Shown piece by piece: positions 1 through 9,252 of a stretch of DNA of 64,000 nt. The stretch is from UBA9647 sp049522195 (GTDB lineage Bacteria > Bacteroidota > Ignavibacteria > UBA10030), in NCBI GenBank assembly GCA_049522195.1, contig JBEKOB010000006.1, forward strand, positions 1 through 64,000, in the 5' to 3' direction. Position numbers and translations under genes: made by a program. Position 1 is the stretch's first letter, and each line of letters starts with the position of its first letter. The notes below the pieces were generated by a model, which was given only the letters and a program-made list of their open reading frames with translations, searched no databases and had not been told where the DNA came from.

Positions 1-68
1 GGCAGCCGCGGCAATTACTAAACCGGAATTAACCATTTAACCAATTAACTTCTTCACCTTTACCTCTT

Positions 69-1172
69 TTGGAATCTCTTCGCACATATCTCGGCAGCGC
101 GTTCCTCTCGCACGTTGTTATCGGCGCCATCATGTTTCTCGGCGCGATGGTTCTCGGTTGGGTGGCAAAGCGCTTCCTGTCAACGATCGGCCGTCGTCTC
201 GCTGCAAAAACGGACAGCGAGCTTGACGACATCATCATAGAAATCATTGTCGACCGGATCAAATGGATCGCGGTGGTTGCAGGTTCTTACCTTGCTACGG
301 AGGAACTGATCCGGGGAACGGAAACCACAGATGTGATTGCACGTCAGTGGCTCGGGTATGCACAAGGCATTATCTTCGTTTGTTTCGTCGCTGTCGTGAC
401 CGTCGTTATCATACGAATTACCGACTCGTCCATTAAGTACACGATGGAGCGTCATGCCCGGCGGACCGCATCAAAGCTCAACGAAGCCCTTTTCCCGCTC
501 ATCAATCGCATCTTCAACATCCTCATAGCACTCATTGCGCTGATCATCGTCCTGCACCATTTTGGTCAGGATGTCAGCAGCCTTGTTGTTTCCCTTGGCG
601 TCGGCTCCCTGGCCATTGCGCTCGCCGCTCAGGAAACTATTGCAAATATGATAGGCGGGTTCGTTATCATGACCGACCGGCCGTTCCGTGTCGGCGACCG
701 GATCAAGCTCCCGACCGGTGACATGGGGGATGTGCAGGAGATCGGAATCCGCAGCACGAGGATTCTGGACTTTGATAACAATCTTATCGTGTTCCCGAAT
801 GCCGACCTTATCAAGGGAAAGATCGTTAACTACTCATACCCGTCCGAACACATCCGGATTTTCGTGGACATCAGCCTGGCGTACGGTAGCAACGTTGAGC
901 GTGCAAAGGCGATTATTACCAATCTTGCCACACAACACCCCGATGTATTGCAAGCGCCGGCGCCAGCTGTGTTCCTGGTTTCCTTCGGCGAAGCGTCATT
1001 GAATCTTCAGCTCAACGGCCGCACAAACGATTACCGCAAGAAGTTCCCCATCGAAACGACTCTGCGAGAACAGATCTACAAGGCCCTTGCAGAGGAAGGA
1101 ATACAGATGGCTCTGCCGTACCGGGTTGTTCAACTCTCCAATCCTCCGAATGAATCACATAAAAACGCTTAA
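69..1172 (+). CDS. MscS-family mechanosensitive ion channel
   Basis: Small-conductance mechanosensitive channel of the inner membrane, which releases solutes on hypo-osmotic shock. Hydrophobic segments lie near residues 12-34, 64-80, 97-116 and 145-163. They are followed by the Gly/Ala-rich pore helix (about 175-196, with AIALAAQETIANMIGG) and the soluble beta domain beginning at the PFRVGDRI motif, which together are the MscS signature. The 367-residue length fits the medium-size subgroup with extra N-terminal helices. The start is a TTG with no clear Shine-Dalgarno sequence; an ATG at 132 is the alternative. The 3' end overlaps the next gene by 23 bp, so it probably leads a three-gene operon with the Nudix and phosphorylase genes. 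The family call is firm; the gated solute is unknown. Confidence 0.93.
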   Translation: MESLRTYLGSAFLSHVVIGAIMFLGAMVLGWVAKRFLSTIGRRLAAKTDSELDDIIIEIIVDRIKWIAVVAGSYLATEELIRGTETTDVIARQWLGYAQGIIFVCFVAVVTVVIIRITDSSIKYTMERHARRTASKLNEALFPLINRIFNILIALIALIIVLHHFGQDVSSLVVSLGVGSLAIALAAQETIANMIGGFVIMTDRPFRVGDRIKLPTGDMGDVQEIGIRSTRILDFDNNLIVFPNADLIKGKIVNYSYPSEHIRIFVDISLAYGSNVERAKAIITNLATQHPDVLQAPAPAVFLVSFGEASLNLQLNGRTNDYRKKFPIETTLREQIYKALAEEGIQMALPYRVVQLSNPPNESHKNA

Positions 1173-1722
1173 GAGCGAAAAGCGGTACAGCGGAAAAGTC
1201 TTCAGTCTTATCGTCGATGATGTAGAATACCTTTCCGGCAGGCGCGGCGTGCGCGAAGTTGCCGAGCATCCCGGGGGTGCCGTGGTCGTTCCGCTCCTCA
1301 ATGACGGCACGATTCTTCTCGTGCAACAATTCCGGTATCCGATCCAAAAAGAACTTTTGGAGCTCCCAGCCGGCAAACTCGACCCGGGCGAGGATCCCCA
1401 GTTGTGCGCCACGCGGGAGTTGGAGGAAGAGACGGGTTATGTTGCAGGATCAATCCGCAAGTTGACAGCGATCTATACGACTCCTGGATTCTGCAACGAA
1501 CAGCTCCACATCTACCTGGCGACACAACTTACGAAATCCCCTCATGGACAGCGGCTTGAGGAAGGGGAGCTGGATCTCGTCGTCAAGCAGTTCCCGCTGA
1601 CTGAGGTCGTAGCTATGATCGAGAGGGGCGAGATCGTTGACGGCAAGACAATTTGCGGCATCATGATGACCGCCCATCAACTTCGAACAGGAATAATTCA
1701 ACTCGGTGCCCCTAAGAAATGA
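1150..1722 (+). CDS. Nudix hydrolase, ADP-ribose pyrophosphatase-like
   Basis: Hydrolyses nucleoside diphosphate derivatives, most likely ADP-ribose to AMP and ribose 5-phosphate. The full Nudix box is present (G-x5-E-x7-RE-L-x-EE-x-G, starting at GKLDPGED and ending at EEETGY). It sits in a 190-residue protein with the N-terminal beta strands typical of ADP-ribose pyrophosphatases. The ATG at 1150 is chosen because it gives the normal family length; an upstream ATG at 1087 lies inside the MscS gene and adds residues unlike the family. The stop codon overlaps the start of the next gene (ATGA), so the two are translationally coupled. Exact substrate is inferred from family resemblance only. 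Confidence 0.9.
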   Translation: MNHIKTLKSEKRYSGKVFSLIVDDVEYLSGRRGVREVAEHPGGAVVVPLLNDGTILLVQQFRYPIQKELLELPAGKLDPGEDPQLCATRELEEETGYVAGSIRKLTAIYTTPGFCNEQLHIYLATQLTKSPHGQRLEEGELDLVVKQFPLTEVVAMIERGEIVDGKTICGIMMTAHQLRTGIIQLGAPKK

Positions 1723-3062
1723 CCCCTGTCGAGCTGATCAAAAAGAAGCGTGAAGGCGCAACACTGACAGAGGAAGAGCTTCGCTGGCTCATCTCGGGGT
1801 ATGTCGCGGGTTCCATACCGGACTACCAGATGACCGCCTTTCTCATGGCTTGTTTCTTCCGGGGCATGAGCGAAGAGGAAACGCTGACCTTCACACGCTT
1901 GATGCTGCATTCAGGCATCGTCATCGATCTCTCCGATATTCCCGGGACCAAAGTCGACAAACATTCAACCGGCGGCGTTGGAGACAAAGTTTCTCTTATC
2001 CTTGCGCCGATCGTCGCTTCATGCGGTGTCCCTGTTCCGATGATCTCCGGCCGCGGGCTCGGTCATACGGGGGGCACGCTCGATAAGCTCGAGTCAATTC
2101 CCGGATTCCGCACTGCTCTTTCACTCCCCGAGTACAAATCTGTCATTCGCGAAGTCGGCGCTGTTTTGATCGGACAGACCAACGAGATTGTGCCCGCCGA
2201 TAAGAAGATGTACGCGCTCCGAGATGTCACGGCCACTGTCGAATGCATTCCTCTGATCGCGGGCAGTATCATGAGCAAGAAGATGGCGGAAGGCATCGAT
2301 GCTCTCGTCCTCGATGTGAAGACCGGACGGGGTGCATTCATGCAATCGTATGAGAAGTCACTTGAATTGGCTCAGACGCTTGTGCGCATCGGGACCGGGT
2401 TCGGAAAAGAGACGATCGCCTTCATCACAGACATGAATCAGCCGCTGGGGACGACGATCGGGAACTGGCTCGAGGTGGTGGAATCTGTGGAATGCCTGAA
2501 AGGAAACCGGGGCCTGAAGGACGCTTCAAGCGACCTGATGGAAGTGACGCATGTGCTCTCTGGTGCGATGTTAATGCTCGGGAAGAAGGCGAAGACGATT
2601 GCAGAAGGGGTAGAGCTCTCCCGCGGCAGCATCGAAGACGGCTCGGCCTACCGCAAACTCCTGGAGATCACCGCTGCTCAAGGAGGAGATCCTTCGGCGC
2701 TGGAGAATCTCGAGTTGTATCCATTGCCGAAGTACAGCATCGAAGTCAAAACAATGGAGTCAGGCTACGTTGGAGAGATCGACCCGCTCGAGCTTGGGCT
2801 TACAAGCATCACGCTCGGAGCCGGCAGGGAAAGAATTGAGGATGCCATTGATCCAAAGGCCGGGATCGTGCTTTCGAAGAAGGTCGGTGACCAGGTCAAT
2901 GGCGGAGAAACGCTGGCGGTATTCCATACAGACCGGGAATCAGAACTCGAACCGGCCCGCGACCGGATACGAAACGCATTTCGCATTCAGCCTGTCCCAC
3001 CGCGCATAAAACCCCTTATTCTCAGTTACGTTGAGAAAGGTGGCGTCAAGACCTGGATGTAA
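1719..3062 (+). CDS. pdp: Pyrimidine-nucleoside (thymidine) phosphorylase
   Basis: Cytoplasmic salvage enzyme that phosphorolyses pyrimidine (deoxy)nucleosides to the free base and (deoxy)ribose 1-phosphate. The phosphate-binding loop KHSTGGVGDK is at residues 81-90, and the family signature from SGRGLGHTGGT to DKLES is at 110-125. The three-domain length (447 aa) is usual for the Pdp/DeoA group. It starts within the Nudix stop codon, making the MscS-Nudix-phosphorylase set one transcription unit. A nucleoside phosphorylase next to a sugar-phosphate or ADP-ribose hydrolase fits nucleotide scavenging. Its last 17 bp overlap the convergent inositol phosphatase gene. Uridine versus thymidine preference cannot be read here. 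Confidence 0.95.
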   Translation: MTPVELIKKKREGATLTEEELRWLISGYVAGSIPDYQMTAFLMACFFRGMSEEETLTFTRLMLHSGIVIDLSDIPGTKVDKHSTGGVGDKVSLILAPIVASCGVPVPMISGRGLGHTGGTLDKLESIPGFRTALSLPEYKSVIREVGAVLIGQTNEIVPADKKMYALRDVTATVECIPLIAGSIMSKKMAEGIDALVLDVKTGRGAFMQSYEKSLELAQTLVRIGTGFGKETIAFITDMNQPLGTTIGNWLEVVESVECLKGNRGLKDASSDLMEVTHVLSGAMLMLGKKAKTIAEGVELSRGSIEDGSAYRKLLEITAAQGGDPSALENLELYPLPKYSIEVKTMESGYVGEIDPLELGLTSITLGAGRERIEDAIDPKAGIVLSKKVGDQVNGGETLAVFHTDRESELEPARDRIRNAFRIQPVPPRIKPLILSYVEKGGVKTWM

Positions 3063-3846
3063 GGACCTTCCCCGCCAATCCTTCCTCCAGGATTTCGACC
3101 ACCTTATCGTGCACCAGCCCATTGGTCGCGAGGACCTGTTTGGTGTAGATGGAGGATGGTTTCCCGTGGAAATCGGTGAAACGGCCTCCCGCTTCCTGAA
3201 CAAGCAATACTCCCGCAGCCATATCCCAGGGACTCAGTGAGACTTCCCAGAAACCTTCAAATCTGCCGCACGCCACGTAACATAAATCCACCGCCGCCGA
3301 CCCGAGACGTCTGATTCCCTGCGCCTTCATTAAGAGATTCACGAAATGCTGCACCGCGTTCTGAGGATTGTCCCGAATGGTGTAGGGAAATCCCGTCACC
3401 ATCATGCTCTCGATCATTGTATCCACACTCGAAACATGGATAGGCTTCTTGTTGAGAAATGCCCCCTTCCCTTTTTCCGCGGTGAAGAGCTCGTCCAGGT
3501 TCGGTTCATACACAACCCCTGCAACAACCTCTCCCCTCACCTCTACTGCGATAGACACGGAAAAGATTGGAACCCCATGCGTAAAGTTCAACGTGCCGTC
3601 GAGCGGATCGATGACCCACCGGTATTCCGATTGCTTGTTGTGACTCCCCGATTCCTCGGCAAGAAAATCGTGGTCAGGGTACTTTTTCCTGATCTTATTG
3701 ATGATGATTTCTTCCGCCTTCTTGTCGATCTGGGTCACGAGGTTCGTTTCCTGGCCGAACTTGCGCTCGACCTCAAGCACTTTTCCGACACTCTCCTTCA
3801 GAAATTTTCCGGCTTCAAGAGCAGCTTCGATGGCAAGTTGAATCAT
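3046..3846 (-). CDS. suhB: Inositol-1-monophosphatase family protein
   Basis: Mg-dependent, Li-sensitive type sugar phosphatase of the IMPase/FBPase superfamily, 266 aa. Metal-site motifs are in the expected order: EE (residues 64-65), DPLDGT (80-85, followed by NFTHG), and near the C-terminus SPWDMAAG with a downstream EAGG. The ATG at 3846 is preceded by a good AAGGAG site 8 bp upstream; the longer open frame to 3909 adds residues unrelated to the family. The gene is convergent with the phosphorylase and overlaps it by 17 bp. The substrate (myo-inositol 1-phosphate, or another sugar phosphate or PAP) is not decided by sequence. Confidence 0.93.
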   Translation of the reverse strand: MIQLAIEAALEAGKFLKESVGKVLEVERKFGQETNLVTQIDKKAEEIIINKIRKKYPDHDFLAEESGSHNKQSEYRWVIDPLDGTLNFTHGVPIFSVSIAVEVRGEVVAGVVYEPNLDELFTAEKGKGAFLNKKPIHVSSVDTMIESMMVTGFPYTIRDNPQNAVQHFVNLLMKAQGIRRLGSAAVDLCYVACGRFEGFWEVSLSPWDMAAGVLLVQEAGGRFTDFHGKPSSIYTKQVLATNGLVHDKVVEILEEGLAGKVLTSRS

Positions 3847-3998
3847 TGGAATCTCCTTTCGTGTAATCAAAATACGGAAAAATTCGGTTTCACTCCACCA
3901 CGTTCTCATGCACGACAGACATAGACAAGGACGTCATCCGTTGTTTGCTCCGCATTCCAAAAATCTGTAAGTTATTTTGACATTCAACGGAGATTCTG

Positions 3999-6900
3999 AT
4001 GCTGAACCGCCTTTTCGCCGCCACGGCCATCATTGCTCTGGTACTCGTCTCACTCACCGGTTGCGGCAACCCATCCAGCAATAAACCGATCACTGTCGAT
4101 GAACTGGCCATCGAGGTCAAAGACACCTCACGCGAAGTCGCGTATACGAATAAACAGGCCAGTTTTTTCTATACGGAGACCAACGCGGCCCACCGCAATT
4201 CCTGGCAGGGATGGAATGTGATGGCGAAGGAGATTCTTGAGGATTACGAAATCATCGACGGCGAACAGGTTCTCCGGAAATCAGACGTCACCAAAGCAAC
4301 GGTGTACCCGCACCAACTCGCGAGGACGTACCCCTCAGGAACACAGGAAACATTGACGTTACTCGACTCCATGGATGCATTTGTCGTTCAGATTCAGAAC
4401 CTGAAAGGGAGTTCTCTGAAGGTGCGCCCCCTCTTCAAGGACTCCGACCGCCGTGAGGACTTTGTCGTCAAATTCCGAGATAGTGTTCTCCTTATTGCTC
4501 ATCAAAGTCATCTCAAACGTGCTGCCGGGGAAAACTATCCGGTCTGGGTTGGGATTTCGCTCGGACGCAACATCCCATCTACTCTGCTCATCTCAGAAAG
4601 TAACTCGGAGGGCCTGAATTTCTCACCGGCAGGCTTATCGTGCCCTCAATCTCCTAATAACATAACGATCGTTTTTGCAGCAGGCGACACTGAGGATGAG
4701 ACCATCGCTCTCGCCCAATCGGTATCCAGAAACTGCGATATGTATATTGCGCATCGACGCCAGCGAATGGAACAGATGCTGAATCAATCGTTTCTTCGCA
4801 CAGACAACCAGCGCTTTGACAAGGCCTTTCACTGGGCCCTTGTTTCCATGGATGCGCTCGTCATGAACCAACTCAAGAAAGGAATATTCGCCGGCCTGCC
4901 ATGGTTCGACAATTACTGGGGAAGGGATTCCTTCATCGCTCTCCCCGGAGCGACGCTCGTCACCGGCAATTTCTCCGAAGCAAGAGAAATCCTTCGCTCG
5001 TTTGCCGACTGGCAGGAGAAGAATTTGAGGAATCCCAACTACGGGCGGATCCCGAACCTTGTTACCACCGGCTCAATCGCTTACAATACGACCGATGGCA
5101 CGCCTCGCTTCGTCATTGCTATAGATGAATACTTCAGCTATTCCGGCGACACCGCCTTCGTCAGAGACATGTATCCCGTCGTTAAACGATCAATCGAAGG
5201 CGCGCTCGCTTATCACGTCGATGAGCACGGTTTTCTGAAGCACGGCGATGCCGAAACGTGGATGGATGCTGTAGGACCGGCGGGACCCTGGAGTCCTCGA
5301 GGTGACAGGGCGAATGACATTCAAGCGCTGTGGTTCCATCAACTGCAAGCTGGTGCTGCGTTGGCGAAGCTCTCAAACGATCAGCAAAGCTCCATCCTTT
5401 GGCAGAAGATTGCGACAGCTGCCCGGGCGAACTTCAACAAGCTCTTTCTCAGCCCGTCAGACACATCGCTGGCAGACCATCTCAACACGGATGGGACGCA
5501 GGACAAGCAGGTCCGGCCGAATGCGCTGTTTGCGCTCGGCATGATTGATAATGACGCGACGAAAGCCCGAGTTTTCAAGACTCTTACAGAGCAACTTGTT
5601 TACACCCATGGGATCGCTTCGCTCTCGCAGAACGATCCTACCTTCCACCCCTACCACCATTTTGAACCATTCTATGTTCAGGATGCCGCGTATCATAACG
5701 GCATTGTGTGGACCTGGCTTGCAGGCACCTGGATCGATGCTGCTGTCTCCTATCGACTCCCGGATCTAGCGTTCAATGTGACGGACAATATGGTTCATCA
5801 AATTCTTGATCGCGGGGGTGTGGGAACACTCTCGGAACTCCTCGATGCTGCGCCGCGACCAGGTGAACAAGAGCCCCGGCTTTCCGGGACCTTCAGCCAG
5901 GCGTGGAGTCTCTCCGAATTCCAGCGCGTCGTTTACCAGGATTATCTTGGTATCCTTGTGGACGCCCCCGGCAATCGTCTGAGTCTTTCCCCGCGATTCC
6001 CTGCCACGCTGCACACGGCAAGGGCGTCAATCGTCATAGGTCATGCTCAAATCACCATCTCGTATGATGTGACAAAGGATCGAGTAGAGACAATTCTCGA
6101 GTCCGCAAACGCGATTGACTCGCTGGGAGTCTCGCTTGATGCAGTCGTCGGTGGTGTCGAACAACAGATTTCAGCATCGCTTCCACCTCACCGCACGATG
6201 AAGCTTGTTCTCTCCCGCAAGGAAACAACCTGCTCGACCGATGGTGTGAATCGGAGCCTGAAGCCAGTCACAAAGCCTGAGCCAAAGATCAAGCTCGAAG
6301 GAGTCACGTTAGCAACTCCGACCATCCGGCCCGATCTGCAGTCACTCAAAGGGCCATCACATCGATTGCTGTCGAATGCGGAAGCGAAAGCTCCGAGTAC
6401 TTCCACGTCCGTACTGTACGATGTTCAGGATCCGGAGGGAGACGATAAAGGAAATGGGAACTATGTGTATCCGCTGACACCGCTTTTGAAGCCGGGAAGT
6501 CTGGATATCACACGGTTCACTGTCTCCGCAGACGAGAAGTATGCATTTTTCAAACTTCGATTCCGCAATCTGTCGAATCCCGGATGGCACCCTGAGTATG
6601 GATTCCAACTGACTTACGTCGCCATCGCTATCGACAAAGATGGCAAGGCTGGATCCGGAAACACTGCAATCGGAATGAACTCGAATTTCTTTCTTGATCC
6701 GAGATATGGGTATGAAACAATCCTCTATGTTGGCGGCGGAGTGAGAATTGCAGATTCAAAAGGAACCATACTCGCGGAGTACATACCGGTCGCCAGCGAT
6801 GAGAAGAATCCCCTCGGAAGCACCCAGAGCAAAGAGATTAATTTTTCCATACCGGTTGATGTGTTGGGCAAGCCAGGCTCGTTGTGGCGTTACACGGTCC

Positions 6901-7046
6901 TCGTCGGATGCCAGGATGATCACGGAGGGGCAGGAATTGGCGATTTTCGGGCTGTCGAATCGCGGGCAAAAGAATGGACTGGCGGAGGCAGGAAAAAGGC
7001 TTCAGATTCTAATGTTTACGATGTGATCTTTCCGTTAATTAGGTGA
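3999..7046 (+). CDS. Exported glycogen-debranching-enzyme-like lipoprotein (GH133-like) with C-terminal glucodextranase-type domain
   Basis: A 1015-residue protein beginning with a lipoprotein signal (hydrophobic stretch then LTGC at about residues 19-22), so it should be anchored to a membrane facing outward. The middle (about 270-640) has the (alpha/alpha)6 hallmarks of the amylo-alpha-1,6-glucosidase C-terminal domain: WFDNYWGRDSF, a long helical repeat region, and HGDAETWMDA containing the likely catalytic acid. The last 230 residues, from the DPEGDDKGNGNY stretch, resemble the DOMON-like glucodextranase C-terminal domain that binds starch-like glycans. A Shine-Dalgarno CGGAGA precedes the ATG. 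Classical debranching enzymes are cytoplasmic, so an exported fused form is unusual. The family call is fair; the substrate (alpha-glucan) is inferred. Confidence 0.78.
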   Translation: MLNRLFAATAIIALVLVSLTGCGNPSSNKPITVDELAIEVKDTSREVAYTNKQASFFYTETNAAHRNSWQGWNVMAKEILEDYEIIDGEQVLRKSDVTKATVYPHQLARTYPSGTQETLTLLDSMDAFVVQIQNLKGSSLKVRPLFKDSDRREDFVVKFRDSVLLIAHQSHLKRAAGENYPVWVGISLGRNIPSTLLISESNSEGLNFSPAGLSCPQSPNNITIVFAAGDTEDETIALAQSVSRNCDMYIAHRRQRMEQMLNQSFLRTDNQRFDKAFHWALVSMDALVMNQLKKGIFAGLPWFDNYWGRDSFIALPGATLVTGNFSEAREILRSFADWQEKNLRNPNYGRIPNLVTTGSIAYNTTDGTPRFVIAIDEYFSYSGDTAFVRDMYPVVKRSIEGALAYHVDEHGFLKHGDAETWMDAVGPAGPWSPRGDRANDIQALWFHQLQAGAALAKLSNDQQSSILWQKIATAARANFNKLFLSPSDTSLADHLNTDGTQDKQVRPNALFALGMIDNDATKARVFKTLTEQLVYTHGIASLSQNDPTFHPYHHFEPFYVQDAAYHNGIVWTWLAGTWIDAAVSYRLPDLAFNVTDNMVHQILDRGGVGTLSELLDAAPRPGEQEPRLSGTFSQAWSLSEFQRVVYQDYLGILVDAPGNRLSLSPRFPATLHTARASIVIGHAQITISYDVTKDRVETILESANAIDSLGVSLDAVVGGVEQQISASLPPHRTMKLVLSRKETTCSTDGVNRSLKPVTKPEPKIKLEGVTLATPTIRPDLQSLKGPSHRLLSNAEAKAPSTSTSVLYDVQDPEGDDKGNGNYVYPLTPLLKPGSLDITRFTVSADEKYAFFKLRFRNLSNPGWHPEYGFQLTYVAIAIDKDGKAGSGNTAIGMNSNFFLDPRYGYETILYVGGGVRIADSKGTILAEYIPVASDEKNPLGSTQSKEINFSIPVDVLGKPGSLWRYTVLVGCQDDHGGAGIGDFRAVESRAKEWTGGGRKKASDSNVYDVIFPLIR

Positions 7047-7156
7047 CAGAGAACAACAACCGGTACTCCGTTCCGTAAGGTGAACCCAGAATACGGAGAT
7101 TTTGGATACTTCAATTCAGGCACCAAGCTTTACTTTCAACAACCGAGGAGGTTCGC

Positions 7157-8044
7157 ATGATATTCCTACTTACTGTTTTGATCGCAATCGGATCGTTCAT
7201 TGCCTGGCAGTCTGCTCGCAAGAGTGGATCCGGCAATGCGCTGGCCCGCGGATCGTCTGCAATTTTCGGCGCCGCTGCTGTGCTTTTCGCCGTGGTCGCA
7301 CTTTCTCAAGCGTTTACCGTTGTTCCCGCCGGCCACGTCGGCATTGTAGATTTCTTTGGGACGGTGTCGGACAAGACTCTTTCGCCCGGTATCAACTTGG
7401 TCAATCCGATGGCAAAGGTGGTAACGTATTCCGCACAAACGAAAGAGCACAAGGAGACCATGCAAGTGCTCTCACGAGAGGGATTGACGATCGGCCTTGA
7501 GCTGAGCGTCCTCTATCGGCTCAACCCTGACTCGGCGGCGAGCATTTACAAAAAGATCTACGGCGGCGACTATGAGGACGTCATCCTGATTCCGCAGTTC
7601 CGCTCAATCAGCCGCGCAGTCACGGCAAGTTTCCAGGCAAGTGCCCTCTACTCAACGGAGCGCGAGCGACTCAGCGAAGCTGTTCAATCTGAACTCGCAA
7701 AGGTTATCGGAGTGCGTGGCATCGTCGTGGAGTCGACCCCATTGAGGAATGTTGCACTGCCTTCTCAACTGACGGAAGCCATTGAGCAAAAGCAGCGCGC
7801 AGATCAGGAAAGCCAGCGCATGCAGTTCGTCCTGACGAAGGAAAAGCAGGAGGCAGAGCGGAAGAGAATTGAAGGCCAGGGAATTTCTGACTTCCAGAAC
7901 ATCGTGGCCCGCGGCATCAGCGATCAATTGCTCCGTTGGAAGGGTATTGAGGCTACGGAGAAGCTGGCAGCATCCACCAACGCCAAGATTGTGATCATCG
8001 GCGCCGGGAAAGACGGCTTGCCGTTAATACTCGACACGAAGTAA
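7157..8044 (+). CDS. SPFH/prohibitin-family membrane protein
   Basis: A 295-residue membrane protein of the stomatin/prohibitin/flotillin superfamily, proteins that organise membrane microdomains or act as cofactors of membrane proteases. Two hydrophobic segments are at residues 1-18 and 36-54. The SPFH domain starts at VVPAGHVGIVDFFG (about 57-70) and runs to about residue 215, followed by a charged coiled-coil rich in E, K and Q (about 210-255), ending in a short hydrophobic tail as in prohibitins. AGGAGG directly upstream supports the ATG at 7157. It stands alone, between the debranching-enzyme gene and a rho-independent terminator. Confidence 0.9.
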   Translation: MIFLLTVLIAIGSFIAWQSARKSGSGNALARGSSAIFGAAAVLFAVVALSQAFTVVPAGHVGIVDFFGTVSDKTLSPGINLVNPMAKVVTYSAQTKEHKETMQVLSREGLTIGLELSVLYRLNPDSAASIYKKIYGGDYEDVILIPQFRSISRAVTASFQASALYSTERERLSEAVQSELAKVIGVRGIVVESTPLRNVALPSQLTEAIEQKQRADQESQRMQFVLTKEKQEAERKRIEGQGISDFQNIVARGISDQLLRWKGIEATEKLAASTNAKIVIIGAGKDGLPLILDTK

Positions 8045-8065
8045 GAGCGAAATAAACGAAGAGGA

Positions 8066-8101
8066 AAGTCACGCATCTCCGGGGTGCGTGGCTTTTCATC
8101 T
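8066..8101 (+). terminator. Rho-independent terminator after the SPFH gene
   Basis: A 10-bp stem (8066-8075 with 8085-8094, one G.T wobble) encloses a 9-base loop and is followed by a T-rich tail. It begins 21 bp past the SPFH stop codon. Confidence 0.8.
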
Positions 8102-8193
8102 TTTCAGAAGAACCTTTACGGCGATCCGCGTGTTTTAGGAAGTAGTCCAGTTCTATCACATTTCATTGATTCCACAAATTCAAAGGACATGCC

Positions 8194-8838
8194 ATGCAAG
8201 TAGGTATTCTTGGTTCTGGCGCCGTTGGACAGGCTCTCGGAAAAGGCTTCGCCGATCTGGGCTATGAAGTGAAAATCGGGACAAGGGATCCCGGTCAAGA
8301 TAAAATAAAAGCGTGGGTTGGAAAGACAGGCCCTAAGGCTTCGGCCGGGACCTATGCAGAGGCGGCGGCATTCGGCGAGCTTCTTGTTCTCGCGACCCCA
8401 TGGGCAGGAACTGAAAACGCTATCAAACTCTCCGAGAGCATCAACTTTATCGATAAAGTCGTCATCGATGTGACAAACCCGCTCGATTTTTCCAGTGGTC
8501 CGCCTCCGAAGCTTGCACTGGGATATACAGACTCGGGAGGAGAACAGGTTCAGCGGTGGCTTTCGGACGCCCACGTGGTGAAGGCGTTCAATATCATCGG
8601 GGCGCCGTTTATGGTTAATCCGCAATTCGCGGGCGGTCCGCCGGACATGTTCATCTGCGGCAATGACGAGGCGGCGAAAAAGAAGGTGACCGAAATCCTT
8701 ACTGCGTTCGGTTGGTCAACGATTGACCTTGGAGGGATCGAGGCATCTCGATACATCGAGCCGTTGGCAATGGTCTGGATTACATACGGATTCCGGACCA
8801 ATCAATGGTCGCAGGCGTTCAAGTTGCTGCGCAAATAG
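8194..8838 (+). CDS. NADPH-dependent F420 reductase-like oxidoreductase
   Basis: A 214-residue Rossmann-fold protein of the coenzyme-F420:NADP oxidoreductase family. The dinucleotide-binding loop GSGAVG is at residues 7-12, GTRDP follows beta-2, and AFNIIG lies in the middle, all as in this family. In bacteria that do not make F420, relatives act as NADP-dependent reductases of unknown substrate, and no F420 biosynthesis gene is seen here, so the cofactor partner is open. AAAGGA lies 8 bp before the ATG. The final residues FKLLRK, the stop codon and 36 bp of downstream DNA recur at 9234-9288, indicating a lost or rearranged second copy. Confidence 0.82.
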   Translation: MQVGILGSGAVGQALGKGFADLGYEVKIGTRDPGQDKIKAWVGKTGPKASAGTYAEAAAFGELLVLATPWAGTENAIKLSESINFIDKVVIDVTNPLDFSSGPPPKLALGYTDSGGEQVQRWLSDAHVVKAFNIIGAPFMVNPQFAGGPPDMFICGNDEAAKKKVTEILTAFGWSTIDLGGIEASRYIEPLAMVWITYGFRTNQWSQAFKLLRK

Positions 8839-8874
8839 GTCTATCCGATAGAAGTGAGGATGTTCTCCGACAGA
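8820..8874 (+). repeat. 55-bp repeat, copy 1 (gene tail of the F420-reductase-like gene)
   Basis: Matches 9234-9288 with three mismatches in 55 bases. It covers the last five codons, the stop codon and 36 bp downstream, and contains a small CTATC/GATAG dyad. Confidence 0.9.
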
Positions 8875-8963
8875 TAACTTGCCCGCCGCTCTTCTCAGCG
8901 GGTCTGTCGCAGAAACCGCTTTCTTTGTCAAGCTTGAGGCAAGAGACTATTGTTCTTTACACT

Positions 8964-9006
8964 AACTCAAATTCTTGAGTTGCCTTAAGTGAGTCCCGTT
9001 AGGGAC
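8964..9006. repeat. Two adjacent perfect hairpins
   Basis: AACTCAA (8964-8970) pairs with TTGAGTT (8975-8981), and GTCCC (8993-8997) pairs with GGGAC (9002-9006) around GTTA. The second resembles the short REP-like GTCCC-loop-GGGAC elements found scattered in Bacteroidota-type genomes; that parallel is from memory. Confidence 0.55.
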
Positions 9007-9027
9007 GATCTATAGATTGAATTATCA

Positions 9028-9067
9028 GAACAGATCCAGTTCCGTCAGGAGCGGCCTGTTCTTTTTT
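9028..9067 (+). terminator. Terminator-like hairpin with T run
   Basis: GAACAG (9028-9033) pairs with CTGTTC (9056-9061), with an inner TCC/GGA pairing, directly followed by six more T residues. It is positioned to end transcription coming from the F420-reductase-like gene. Confidence 0.6.
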
Positions 9068-9090
9068 CTCGAAGGTCCCGGATTGCGGAA

Positions 9091-9150
9091 GGGGCTGAAG
9101 CCCCTCAGAGTTTTTGCTTTGTATTCTTATCCCCGGCTTGAAGGCCGGGG
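9091..9150. repeat. Pair of REP-like GC-rich hairpins
   Basis: GGGGCT/AGCCCC at 9091-9104 and CCCCGGC/GCCGGGG at 9131-9150, each around a TGAA core. Their matching layout (GC stem, TGAA loop) suggests related dispersed intergenic repeats. Confidence 0.6.
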
Positions 9151-9210
9151 CAATGCTCATTGAGGATAGTCGGCGATTGCTTCTTCAACCAATCTTTCCA
9201 CTTCTATCGC

Positions 9211-9252
9211 ACCAGACAACGGGCGCAATCGATCAAGCTGCTGCGCAAATAG
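9211..9252 (+). pseudogene. Remnant of a second F420-reductase-like gene (3' end)
   Basis: Read in the frame ending at TAG 9250-9252 it gives TRQRAQSIKLLRK, which aligns with the intact gene's TNQWSQAFKLLRK. Nucleotide similarity fades upstream of 9211 while the downstream non-coding part stays nearly identical to copy 1. This is best explained as the decayed end of a duplicated gene. Confidence 0.55.
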
